DNA of 64,000 nucleotides from JAAXPZ01 sp965215705 (GTDB lineage: Bacteria; Campylobacterota; Campylobacteria; Campylobacterales; Sulfurovaceae): contig CBDCEE010000016.1 in assembly GCA_965215705.1 (NCBI GenBank), positions 1-64,000 on the forward strand, given 5' to 3'. The first letter of the stretch is position 1. Each line of letters starts with the position of its first letter. Made by a program: the position numbers and the translations under genes. Shown here in pieces: positions 10,201 to 16,767 of the stretch. The notes under the pieces were generated by a model. The model saw only the letters and a program-made list of their open reading frames with translations, was not told the origin of the DNA and ran no database searches.

Positions 10201-10449
10201 GGCTATACTGTAACAGCGGTTCTCAGTGAAGATCAATTTCTACAGGCTATCCATGGAACAACATACAGGTATGTATTGATAGATGGCAGTCTCATGCAAG
10301 AGGATAGTGACTGTTTAATTACAGAGTTTATTAAAGAAACCGGTGCTATACCGGTGGCATTTAGTGATGATTCTACTGAGAAGTATCACTGTTGTGAAAC
10401 CATTGGGTTACGTCCTAGCAAACAAAAACTGGATGCTGTCCTCAATTAA
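7258..10449 (+). CDS. NIT-sensor hybrid histidine kinase with three receiver-like modules
   Basis: A 1063-residue inner-membrane hybrid sensor kinase. TM1 is near 8-28. A periplasmic helical region (about 45-300) resembles the nitrate/nitrite-sensing NIT domain. TM2 is near 305-326. HisKA follows with the phospho-accepting His391 in MSHEIRTPLNG, then HATPase_c with N504/N508 and GTGLGLAIS. A receiver-like stretch (about 625-745) keeps D679 and K724 but lacks the acidic pair. A canonical receiver (about 763-885) has E769/D770, phospho-acceptor D813 and K868. A third degenerate receiver (about 957-1063) keeps D1009 and K1055. No HPt domain or DNA-binding regulator is encoded nearby. It is the last gene of the operon with two secreted sensor-like proteins. 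Confidence 0.88.
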   Translation: MKTSKQKLLLFLILIPLFIAVGWLSYQAFQAYTNYKNDQSKINYTTLIDRSRILLKRIGEEEVASAIHMASNTAATSNLDKLEKSRKETDTLLEEMGTLINENKTFLTYKKRMSQIRENLNFVRSQVDTLSSDYKGIFFDSYYENVTNTLIGLIRIVAQKFPSKEMSSTLSYYTALEKTYGIGSLEKSFLALKLGRSKPFSDKDLLLWESILSKHTLPDFSKIKDRKLLQQLKNLLENEKVIQVLSTDRTNIIKDANNGKYTLSVDQWTKDYTLKLDHLDSAEKILLSSLRNKFLSQEESVKNRAIQYALGALLLLLLFIILLGIFRNISKDKRLPEETLKNIEFDLSKEKREELRTIVAKKDDTEIYQFLANTIKEANQAKDLFLANMSHEIRTPLNGIVGFTQLLKATELNGDQQDFIDVIEDSSENLLNIVNDILDLSKIKADKVELENISFDTRERFESAVESYGAKAAQKNIEFGAYIDPELPQTLLGDPTKLSQILTNLISNAVKFTNAHGEINVFIEKISEDDKEAKIRFSVEDSGVGITEDQQSKIFEEFSQADSSTSRKFGGTGLGLAISSRLIAHMGGKLEINSKLGEGSTFYFTLALEKQDLEEQKQAFSQYPELKIGLVLPEEDIDRQVDKNLEAYIAFLGASFSIYYGEEIYTTLDDALPDLLFIDHRYSRRENELKGLTDINTKVVLLASGHIKNESEEVINKLTKIIYKPINFSKIAKLLEEITQVASETVEASDTTIVSKSDMFSGMHALVAEDNVINQKLITKILNDFGLTVTLANNGEEAVNLRKQNDYDLIFMDIQMPVLGGIDATEQILHFEKSAGLRHTPIIALTANALQGDREKYIDAGMDDYTSKPINIDQIQFLLETYSPKYKSNRRSKQDGPIVNNTEFNSVESENVEEQNTFEAPSSNSLPNHNVETEEESKPLAEAVIDLSAHEDHMSFEKMDVLLYKNASLASNIYQKILMNLGYTVTAVLSEDQFLQAIHGTTYRYVLIDGSLMQEDSDCLITEFIKETGAIPVAFSDDSTEKYHCCETIGLRPSKQKLDAVLN

Positions 10450-10452
10450 ACA

Positions 10453-10482
10453 AGCACTACCGCAAGTGATCGCGGTAGTGCT
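10453..10482. terminator. Hairpin between convergent kinase gene and argG
   Basis: A perfect 11-bp stem (AGCACTACCGC, loop 10464-10471, then GCGGTAGTGCT) lies between two convergent genes. On the minus strand it is followed by a T-rich stretch (TTGTTTAATTG). It probably ends both transcripts. Confidence 0.8.
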
Positions 10483-10488
10483 CTGGGT

Positions 10489-11805
10489 TTAAGCCTTTTT
10501 TGCAAAACCAAAAAATCTTTTGATACGTTCACATACAGTGACAGAGCCTGTCTCTATCTTACAGACTTCTACCTCATCGTGTGCTCTTCTAGAGGGCTGC
10601 TTTTTACCTTCTATTATAAATCTGAGCGCATTGAGGCGAATGAATCCCTCTGCATCTTTCTGATTATATACTTCATCCTCTTCGAAGGTAGAGTGCTCTT
10701 CACTATAAAGAGAGTACTCTGATGTACGCCCTACAACCATCACATTACCCTTGTAAAGTTTCAGTCTCACTTCACCGCTCACATGCTCCTGTGTTTTATC
10801 GATGGCAGTCTGCAGCATTTCACGCTCTGGTGACCACCAGAAACCATTATAGATCAGCTTGGCATACCTAGGCATCATTTCATCTTTCAGATGTGCCTCT
10901 TCTCGATCCAGGGTGATTGATTCTATCGCTCTATGTGCCTTGAGCATGATCGTACCACCTGGTGTCTCGTAGCAGCCTCTTGCTTTCATTCCTACAAAGC
11001 GGTTCTCTACGATATCGATACGTCCAATACCGTGTTTATTGCCATATTCGTTCAGTGTTCTGAGGATCGTTGCAGGGCTCATGGCTTCACCATTGATGCT
11101 AATAGGATCACCTTTTTCATAACCAATCGTGATATACTCTGCCGTATCCGGTGCCTCTTCTGGGGAGTTGGTCCAGAGCCACATATCCGTTTCCGGTTCA
11201 GCATTGGGGTCTTCCAGTACCATCCCTTCATAAGAGATATGCAGGAGGTTGGCATCCATAGAATATGGAGACTTTTTACCTCTTTTATCAATCGCTATCC
11301 CATGATCTTCCGCATAGGCTAAAAGCTTTTCACGAGAATTGAGATCCCACTCTCTCCAAGGTGCAATCACCGCAATATCTGGATCAAGACTGAGGTATCC
11401 AAGCTCAAATCGTACCTGGTCATTTCCTTTACCGGTAGCGCCATGACTGACTGCATCCGCACCGGTCTGATGTGCAATCTCAATCTGCTTTTTGGAGATC
11501 AACGGCCTAGCGATTGAGGTACCCAGTAGATACTCTCCCTCATAGATCGTATTGGCTCTGAACATAGGAAATACAAAATCTTTGACAAACTCTTCTTTGA
11601 GATCCAAGATAAAAATATTCTCCTCTTTTATCCCAAAGTCTAGTGCCTTTTGGCGTGCAGGCTCTACCTCTTCTCCCTGTCCAAGATCAGCCGTAAATGT
11701 GATCACTTCACACTGATATTCATCTTGAAGCCATTTGAGGATGATACTGGTATCCAGACCACCTGAATACGCAAGTACAGCCTTTTTAATCTCTCTTTTC
11801 ATCAT
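10489..11805 (-). CDS. argG: Argininosuccinate synthase
   Basis: ArgG joins citrulline and aspartate with ATP to give argininosuccinate in arginine synthesis. The 438-residue protein starts with the PP-loop AYSGGLDTS at about 13-21. It has the family segments SHGATGKGNDQVRFE and SPYSMDANLLHIS. It is longer at the C terminus than the common 400-residue form, with a tail ending in a lysine/arginine-rich segment. Two ATGs are adjacent at the start. A GAGAAGG Shine-Dalgarno precedes them and a TAAAAT -10 lies at 11835-11840 on the minus strand. Confidence 0.97.
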   Translation of the reverse strand: MMKREIKKAVLAYSGGLDTSIILKWLQDEYQCEVITFTADLGQGEEVEPARQKALDFGIKEENIFILDLKEEFVKDFVFPMFRANTIYEGEYLLGTSIARPLISKKQIEIAHQTGADAVSHGATGKGNDQVRFELGYLSLDPDIAVIAPWREWDLNSREKLLAYAEDHGIAIDKRGKKSPYSMDANLLHISYEGMVLEDPNAEPETDMWLWTNSPEEAPDTAEYITIGYEKGDPISINGEAMSPATILRTLNEYGNKHGIGRIDIVENRFVGMKARGCYETPGGTIMLKAHRAIESITLDREEAHLKDEMMPRYAKLIYNGFWWSPEREMLQTAIDKTQEHVSGEVRLKLYKGNVMVVGRTSEYSLYSEEHSTFEEDEVYNQKDAEGFIRLNALRFIIEGKKQPSRRAHDEVEVCKIETGSVTVCERIKRFFGFAKKA

Positions 11806-11948
11806 CGCTTACCTTCTCAATTTATAGTTTTGCGATTTTACCATAATGTCTGTAATAACTGGTTTGAGAAAAGTTTTATGATTATTTTAAAAAATATACA
11901 TTACTTTATATTCTTTTTAATTATCTATATGCTACTATCTCACTCATG

Positions 11949-12032
11949 ATAACAGAAAAAGCCAAACTTGCCGCGAGGTAAGGACGGAAAGTCATGGGTC
12001 TTTTATCCAAAAGATTGCCAGACTACCTGTAT
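11949..12032 (+). ncRNA. Cyclic-di-GMP-I (GEMM) riboswitch aptamer
   Basis: The RNA matches the c-di-GMP-I aptamer in sequence and fold. P1 pairs ATAACAG (11949-11955) with CTGTAT (12027-12032), leaving one bulged A. CAAA is followed by P2, CTTGCC-GCGA-GGTAAG, with a GNRA loop. The conserved joining segment GACGGAAAGTC comes next. P3 has GGGTCT and an inner stem TCTTTT-ATCC-AAAAGA, and the 3' part GCCAGACTACC resembles the consensus GCCGGGTTGCC. Known members bind c-di-GMP and control motility, pili or surface genes. Here the next gene on the same strand is pdxJ, 248 bases away with its own promoter, so the regulated target is unclear. Confidence 0.85.
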
Positions 12033-12048
12033 ACTTGCGAGTTATACA
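12028..12048 (+). promoter_or_regulatory. Possible expression platform hairpin of the riboswitch
   Basis: TGTATA (12028-12033) can pair with TATACA (12043-12048), using most of the 3' strand of aptamer P1, so the two structures exclude each other. A TTATTTTT tract follows at about 12050. The stem is short and A/T-rich, so it would be at best a weak terminator. The switching role is an inference from the overlap. Confidence 0.4.
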
Positions 12049-12099
12049 CTTATTTTTCACTTATCATTATACATTGTATTGTTGCTCAGCTTTTCTTTT

Positions 12100-12195
12100 G
12101 AAAGTTATACACCAGCACAATATTTATTGTTTATGACCAAGTACCCCCCCCCACAAAGTCATAACGATCAAATATTGTGCTGCTGTATGATTTTC
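12100..12195. repeat. Long interrupted inverted repeat (26-base arms) with C9 loop
   Basis: The arms at 12100-12125 and 12170-12195 are complementary at 23 of 26 positions, including a perfect 13-bp core (CAGCACAATATTT with AAATATTGTGCTG). Inside, after symmetric 5-base internal loops, TTATGAC (12131-12137) pairs with GTCATAA (12158-12164). The apical loop contains nine consecutive C. As RNA this would be one long rod-like hairpin. It could be a small mobile element remnant, a structured RNA or a transcription block. It lies between the c-di-GMP riboswitch and the pdxJ promoter, and no credible coding sequence runs through it. Confidence 0.75.
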
Positions 12196-12253
12196 TTCCT
12201 TTTAGGCACACCCAAAAATCTTCTATTTCCTATCACCATTAAGTCACTTGCGG

Positions 12254-12272
12254 TATAATCGTATCCAAGGAG
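12254..12272 (+). promoter_or_regulatory. pdxJ promoter -10 and ribosome binding site
   Basis: A perfect TATAAT is at 12254-12259 and an AAGGAG at 12267-12272, 7 bases before the pdxJ ATG. Transcription would start close to 12266, giving a very short leader that excludes the riboswitch. Confidence 0.65.
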
Positions 12273-12279
12273 CTATCAG

Positions 12280-13062
12280 ATGAAACTAGGTGTAAATATC
12301 GATCATATTGCTGTACTCAGAGAAGCACGCAAGGTAGCAGACCCTGATCCTCTCGATGCACTCAGCATCTGCAAAAGAGCCGGTGCTGACCAGATCACGA
12401 TCCATCTACGGGAAGACCGTAGGCATATGCAGGATTTTGATGCTAACAATATCATCAGACTCTCTACCCTGCCTGTCAATCTGGAGTGTGCAATCTCTTC
12501 AGAAATGATCGATATCGCCTGTAACCTCAAGCCACACCGCGTCACCCTCGTACCGGAAAAACGTGAAGAGGTCACTACCGAAGGAGGGCTTGCCGTCACA
12601 GGAGAACAATCTAGACTCATAGAAGCGATTCATAGACTACAAGAGAGTGAAATAGAGGTCTCTCTCTTTATCGATCCCACACTCGAAGCGATCCATGCCT
12701 CCCAAGATCTTGGTGTGGAATGGGTAGAGTTCCATACAGGAAAGTACGCCAATATCTATGCCATGCTCTATAGCAATATGAACCATACCCCTTATGCCAT
12801 CCCTGAGCTAGAACTCTCAAGAGCCACACTTACTCAGATGCTTGCATCTGAGTTGGAAAATCTACGCAAGCTCAGCTGTACCACTGCGGAACTGGGTATC
12901 AAAGTAGCTGCCGGACACGGGCTCAATTACCACAATGTCTCTGATATTGTAGCAATCGAGACGATCGAAGAGCTCAACATTGGACAGAGTATTATCGCAC
13001 GCTCCATCTACACAGGGCTGGAACAGGCCATTTTGGATCTCAAAGCATTGTTGATTCGGTAA
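12280..13062 (+). CDS. pdxJ: Pyridoxine 5'-phosphate synthase PdxJ
   Basis: PdxJ condenses 3-amino-2-oxopropyl phosphate with 1-deoxyxylulose 5-phosphate to make pyridoxine 5'-phosphate, the last step of the DXP-dependent vitamin B6 route. The 260-residue protein starts MKLGVNIDHIAVLREAR. It has the family segments ITIHLREDRRHMQD, LVPEKREEVTTEGGL and AAGHGLNYHN, the last carrying a conserved histidine. The AAGGAG supports the start. pdxA follows after 7 bases, so the two consecutive pathway enzymes form an operon. Confidence 0.98.
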   Translation: MKLGVNIDHIAVLREARKVADPDPLDALSICKRAGADQITIHLREDRRHMQDFDANNIIRLSTLPVNLECAISSEMIDIACNLKPHRVTLVPEKREEVTTEGGLAVTGEQSRLIEAIHRLQESEIEVSLFIDPTLEAIHASQDLGVEWVEFHTGKYANIYAMLYSNMNHTPYAIPELELSRATLTQMLASELENLRKLSCTTAELGIKVAAGHGLNYHNVSDIVAIETIEELNIGQSIIARSIYTGLEQAILDLKALLIR

Positions 13063-13069
13063 CGCATTG

Positions 13070-14023
13070 ATGATAAAAAAAACTGTAGCCATCAGTATCG
13101 GTGACCTCAATGGCATCGGCATCCAACTTGCCATACAAAACCACACGGTAGTTTCCAAATATATCAATCCTCTCTACTGCATAGACAAAACAATGCTGGC
13201 ACAAGCTGCCAACAAACTACAACTTTCTATTCCAGATAATTTCAACACAGTCGAAGAGATCGCACCTGGCTTCGAGATAGAAGCAGGTACTGTCAGCAAA
13301 GAGAGTGGTACCTATGCCTATAGATCCTTTCTCAGAGCAGTATCACTGGCAAAGGAGAAAAAGGTAGATGCCATCTGCACGCTGCCCATCCACAAAAAGG
13401 CATGGGAGTTGGCAGGTATCACATACAAAGGGCATACTGATGCCCTACGTGACCTCTTTGATGCAGACGCGATCATGATGCTAGGATGCCCCCAGATGTA
13501 TGTCGCTCTTTTTACTGAGCATATACCATTAAAGAAGGTTGCAAGCTGTATCAATGAGAAAGATCTGACACGCTTCATTATCGATTTTTATAACACTGCC
13601 AAACCCTCTTCTACGGTTGCTGTACTCGGACTTAACCCTCATGCCGGAGATGACGGAGTACTTGGAGATGAAGAGAAAATCATCCAAAAAGCCATACACA
13701 ACGCAACAAAATATTTGCTAAAAGAGACCCCCTCACTATGCACCATTCGCTATTCGCTATTCACTGCACCTTTAGTGCCAGATGTTGCTTTTACGCCCAA
13801 CATACGGAAACATTACACCCACTACATCGCTATGTACCATGATCAGGGACTAGCCCCACTCAAGGCTCTCTATTTTAATGAGGGGATCAATGTCAGCCTC
13901 AACCTACCGATATTGCGTACTTCTGTTGATCATGGTACAGCATTTGATATTGCCTATAAAGGAGTGGCATTAAATGAAATGAGCTATCTGAATGCAATCA
14001 AATATATCGTAGATAACAAATAA
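13070..14023 (+). CDS. pdxA: 4-hydroxythreonine-4-phosphate dehydrogenase PdxA
   Basis: PdxA oxidises 4-phosphohydroxy-threonine to the substrate used by PdxJ. The protein has about 317 residues. It carries the metal-binding signature regions YKGHTDALRDLF, LGLNPHAGDDG and YHDQGLAPLKAL, and ends with the usual SVDHGTAFDIAYKG block. A TTG at 13067 directly precedes the ATG at 13070; the ATG is taken as the start. It belongs with pdxJ in a two-gene B6 operon and is convergent with the small gene at 14028. Confidence 0.97.
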   Translation: MIKKTVAISIGDLNGIGIQLAIQNHTVVSKYINPLYCIDKTMLAQAANKLQLSIPDNFNTVEEIAPGFEIEAGTVSKESGTYAYRSFLRAVSLAKEKKVDAICTLPIHKKAWELAGITYKGHTDALRDLFDADAIMMLGCPQMYVALFTEHIPLKKVASCINEKDLTRFIIDFYNTAKPSSTVAVLGLNPHAGDDGVLGDEEKIIQKAIHNATKYLLKETPSLCTIRYSLFTAPLVPDVAFTPNIRKHYTHYIAMYHDQGLAPLKALYFNEGINVSLNLPILRTSVDHGTAFDIAYKGVALNEMSYLNAIKYIVDNK

Positions 14024-14027
14024 GGCA

Positions 14028-14252
14028 CTAGCAGAAAAGTCCCCCCTCTTCATCCTCTACTATCTCACACTGTGCATCCAATAATGCACACTGCTCTTCT
14101 TGGCAGGGTTGACAAACATAATGGTATTTCTGAGTATCGTAGTGTATGGTATCCCCTACATGAATATCACTATAGCATAGGGCACAGACATTGGTGACTT
14201 TCAGTAAAATATCCTCGGTGGCTTCTTGCATGATAAAACATTGACTCATCAT
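14028..14252 (-). CDS. Small cysteine-rich protein, probable zinc-binding
   Basis: A 74-residue protein I do not recognise. It contains CALC, then H-Y-D, H-Y-V-C and CQPC, an arrangement (Cys-x2-Cys ... His-x2-Cys-x2-Cys) that suggests one zinc ribbon or finger, plus an acidic C-terminal tail ending in Cys. The start has two adjacent ATGs with GGAG 7 bases upstream inside the end of the TPR gene, only 4 bases away. It is probably cotranscribed with that gene. Function is unknown; metal binding is an inference from residue spacing. Confidence 0.7.
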   Translation of the reverse strand: MMSQCFIMQEATEDILLKVTNVCALCYSDIHVGDTIHYDTQKYHYVCQPCQEEQCALLDAQCEIVEDEEGGLFC

Positions 14253-14256
14253 AGTA

Positions 14257-14892
14257 TTACTCCGATAGTGTGGTGATCATCTCTTTGGCAGCATCCAAAG
14301 TATTGTCTAATGTATAGGCTTTTTGGTACTGCACCAGTGCCTCCTCTTTCCTCTCCAACTCATACAGCGTATTGGCATAGTTGAAATAGTGTGGGGCATA
14401 CTCAGGATCCAGTGCAATGGCTCGAAGGTGATGTGTTATTGCCAGGTCGTTTTCATCCAGGTGATGTAAGACGTTGGCCAACATCACATGACCCATATCA
14501 TGTTTCTCATCTAAAGTAAGTAACTTCTCCAAGGTACTTTTTGCCTCTGCATAGGCTTCACTGTGTAGATGTGCATAGGCCAGTTTATAGAGTGTTTCAA
14601 TACTCTCTTCATCTAGGATCAAAGCACTGCCTAGTGCTTTTTTTGCCTCTTCAAAATCACCTTTTTCTACTGCCTCATCTGCATGGGCATGAAGCTCTTC
14701 AAGCCTGCCAATCGGTACCTTTGGCTTGGAAAAAGTTTTATCTGCCCGAGTGATACCACCCAGCTGTTCATCCGCTGTTTTTGCTTCAAAATCCACCCCT
14801 CTTTTAGGATAAGTGCCATTGAAAAGTTGTTTGAAAAACATATAAAATACGGCACCCGATATGATCATCAAAAGTAGCTGAAATGTTGTCAT
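14257..14892 (-). CDS. Membrane-anchored TPR protein
   Basis: A 211-residue protein with one N-terminal transmembrane helix (about 4-22), a short linker, and at least three tetratricopeptide repeats between about 70 and 205. Repeat-like helices include AVEKGDFEEAKKALGSAL, LLTLDEKHDMGHVMLANVL and YANTLYELERKEEALVQYQ. TPR domains mediate protein contacts; the partner is not evident. A minus-strand TATAAT at 14909-14914 would serve as its -10. It is followed by the small cysteine-rich gene, and a yqeY-like gene diverges upstream. Confidence 0.85.
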   Translation of the reverse strand: MTTFQLLLMIISGAVFYMFFKQLFNGTYPKRGVDFEAKTADEQLGGITRADKTFSKPKVPIGRLEELHAHADEAVEKGDFEEAKKALGSALILDEESIETLYKLAYAHLHSEAYAEAKSTLEKLLTLDEKHDMGHVMLANVLHHLDENDLAITHHLRAIALDPEYAPHYFNYANTLYELERKEEALVQYQKAYTLDNTLDAAKEMITTLSE

Positions 14893-14965
14893 GATTATCC
14901 CTTTGTCTATTATAGAATGATAGTATTTTTCTGCTTTAGTAAACCAAAAACTATTAAGATAGGAG

Positions 14966-14991
14966 TATAATTCTTAAAACGGGACAAGGAG
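14966..14991 (+). promoter_or_regulatory. Promoter -10 and ribosome binding site of the YqeY-family gene
   Basis: TATAAT at 14966-14971 is followed by AAGGAG at 14986-14991, 6 bases before the ATG at 14998. A second -10 (14909-14914) faces the opposite way for the TPR gene, so this gap is a divergent promoter region. Confidence 0.6.
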
Positions 14992-14997
14992 AATAGG

Positions 14998-15444
14998 ATG
15001 CACTTAAAAGCACAGATCAAAGAGGATATCAAAGCAGCAATGCGTGCAAAAGAGACTGCCAAAAGAGATACCCTGCGTAACATTCAAACAATGATCAAGC
15101 AGATAGAGGTAGATGAGCGTAAAGAGCTCAGTGATGAAGAGGTAGAGAAGATACTGATGAAGTATGCCAAGCAGAGAGAAGACGGTATTACACAATTTAA
15201 AGAAGCAGGTAGGGATGATCTCGTATCTAAAGAAGAGGCAGAACTCGTACTGATAAAAAGCTATCTCCCAGAGCCGATAGATGAAGCTACACTTGAGGCG
15301 ATAGTACAGAAGATCATTGTAGCAGTGGGTGCTAAAGGAATGCAGGACATGGGCAAGATCATGGCCGCAGCCAAAAAAGAGGTAGGCAGCCGTGCAGATG
15401 GGGCGAGAATTAACAAAGTTGCAAAAAAGTTGCTATTACCTTAA
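14998..15444 (+). CDS. GatB/YqeY domain protein
   Basis: A 148-residue YqeY-family protein. The fold is related to the C-terminal tRNA-binding tail of the amidotransferase subunit GatB. It begins with the usual helix LKAQIKEDIKAAMRAKE and has the family pattern of L-x-x-I-x-x-x-I-K-Q-x-E-V-D-E-R. It ends with KIMAAAKKEVGSRADGARINK, also typical. Its precise role is unsettled in the family. It stands alone with its own promoter. Confidence 0.93.
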   Translation: MHLKAQIKEDIKAAMRAKETAKRDTLRNIQTMIKQIEVDERKELSDEEVEKILMKYAKQREDGITQFKEAGRDDLVSKEEAELVLIKSYLPEPIDEATLEAIVQKIIVAVGAKGMQDMGKIMAAAKKEVGSRADGARINKVAKKLLLP

Positions 15445-15509
15445 AGTATAAGTCAAACAAAAGTTTCTAGCTGGTACTATTAACCTTATCAAATTCTTAA
15501 GGAGAAAAT

Positions 15510-16634
15510 ATGAATAAAGCATTAAGTATTGTGGCAGCAGCTGCACTTGTGAGCAGTATGGCGATTGCCAAAGAGGTTAAGATCGGTGTGGTTCTTCCAT
15601 TGACAGGACCTATCGCAGTCTTTGGTCAAACCAGTAAGGGTGGTCTAGATATCGCCTATGCTCAGAATAAAACACTCAAAAATGGTGATACTGTCAAAAT
15701 TATTGTACTTGATGACAGAGGAGACAAGGCAGAAGCTGCAACAGCTGTTAAGAGACTCATCAATAAAGATGGTGTATCTGTTATCCTTGGTGAAGTCGCA
15801 TCCAGTATCTCTATGGCTATGGCGCCCGTAGCAGACAAAGCAAAAACACCTATGATCACACATGCTTCAACCAACCCAAGAGTAACAAAGGGTAAAAGCT
15901 ATGTCACAAGAGCATGTTTCATCGACCCATTCCAGGGTGCAGTTATGGCCAAATATGCGATTGACAATGGTATGAAAACAGCGGTAGTTGTTACCGATGC
16001 CAAACAAGACTATTCCGTAGGTCTCTCAAAAGCATTCAAAAAAGCCTATGAGGCAGCGGGTGGAAAAATAATCAAAACTGTACTTCTCAGTTCTGGTGAC
16101 AAAGACTTCAACGCACAAGTCTCTACCATTAAACAAGAGAAGCCTGGAATCATCGCATTTACAGGTTACTATCCAGAAGCAGCACTTATGGTTAAGCAAG
16201 CCAGAGCAATGGGTATTGACACACCATTTATCGGTGCAGATGGGGTTGGGTTCCCCGAGCTTGTCTCTATCGGTGGTAAAGCAGCAGAAGGGTTCATGTA
16301 TACAGACCACTTCAATGAAGCAGCGGCAAGTACTCCTGAAGCAAAAGCGTATGTAGATGCATTCCACAAAGCATACAACAAGCCAGCAGATTCTATGGGT
16401 GCATTGGCAGCAGATGGTTACGGTATGATCCTTGCAGCTATGAATGCATGTATCGATGCAGGTAAAGCTTCTGATGATAAAGAGTGTATCAACACCAATC
16501 TTCGTGGTACAAAAGGCTACAAAGGTATCACAGGTGAGATTACTATCAATGAAGGTGGAGACGCTGTCAAATCAGCAGTCGTCAATGCTGTTAAAGATGG
16601 TAAATTTGCTTACAAAACAACTGTAAATCCATAA
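15510..16634 (+). CDS. livK: Branched-chain amino acid ABC transporter, substrate-binding protein
   Basis: A periplasmic binding protein (374 residues) of the Leu/Ile/Val-binding type I fold. The signal peptide spans about 1-20 (cleavage near AIA-KEV). The family opening KIGVVLPLTGPIAVFGQ and a central segment with GEVASSISMAMAPVADKAKTP are present. It is the first gene of a complete Liv operon and has an AAGGAG before its start. A hairpin between it and livH probably keeps its expression above that of the membrane genes. The actual substrate could be another amino acid or an amide, since the family is broad. Confidence 0.92.
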   Translation: MNKALSIVAAAALVSSMAIAKEVKIGVVLPLTGPIAVFGQTSKGGLDIAYAQNKTLKNGDTVKIIVLDDRGDKAEAATAVKRLINKDGVSVILGEVASSISMAMAPVADKAKTPMITHASTNPRVTKGKSYVTRACFIDPFQGAVMAKYAIDNGMKTAVVVTDAKQDYSVGLSKAFKKAYEAAGGKIIKTVLLSSGDKDFNAQVSTIKQEKPGIIAFTGYYPEAALMVKQARAMGIDTPFIGADGVGFPELVSIGGKAAEGFMYTDHFNEAAASTPEAKAYVDAFHKAYNKPADSMGALAADGYGMILAAMNACIDAGKASDDKECINTNLRGTKGYKGITGEITINEGGDAVKSAVVNAVKDGKFAYKTTVNP

Positions 16635-16652
16635 GCAGCTGTTACTTTCAAT

Positions 16653-16677
16653 TTTTCCCGAGTCTATCTCGGGAAAA
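16653..16677 (+). terminator. Hairpin between binding protein gene and livH
   Basis: A perfect 10-bp stem TTTTCCCGAG / CTCGGGAAAA with a TCTAT loop. It is followed by CAATC rather than a T-run, so it may act as a partial terminator or as an mRNA 3' end that stabilises the upstream message. Confidence 0.65.
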
Positions 16678-16767
16678 CAATCAAGCTCTGTTTCTTATTC
16701 TAGTTTGCTTCTCATTTAGACGAGTGAACTATAATGGGTAACAATTTCAACAAGAAAGAGGATTAGA

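Noticed and set aside
11968..12258. A 96-residue open frame on the plus strand across the riboswitch and hairpin
   Set aside because: It starts inside the conserved aptamer core and reads through the long inverted repeat; no ribosome site and no protein-like composition.
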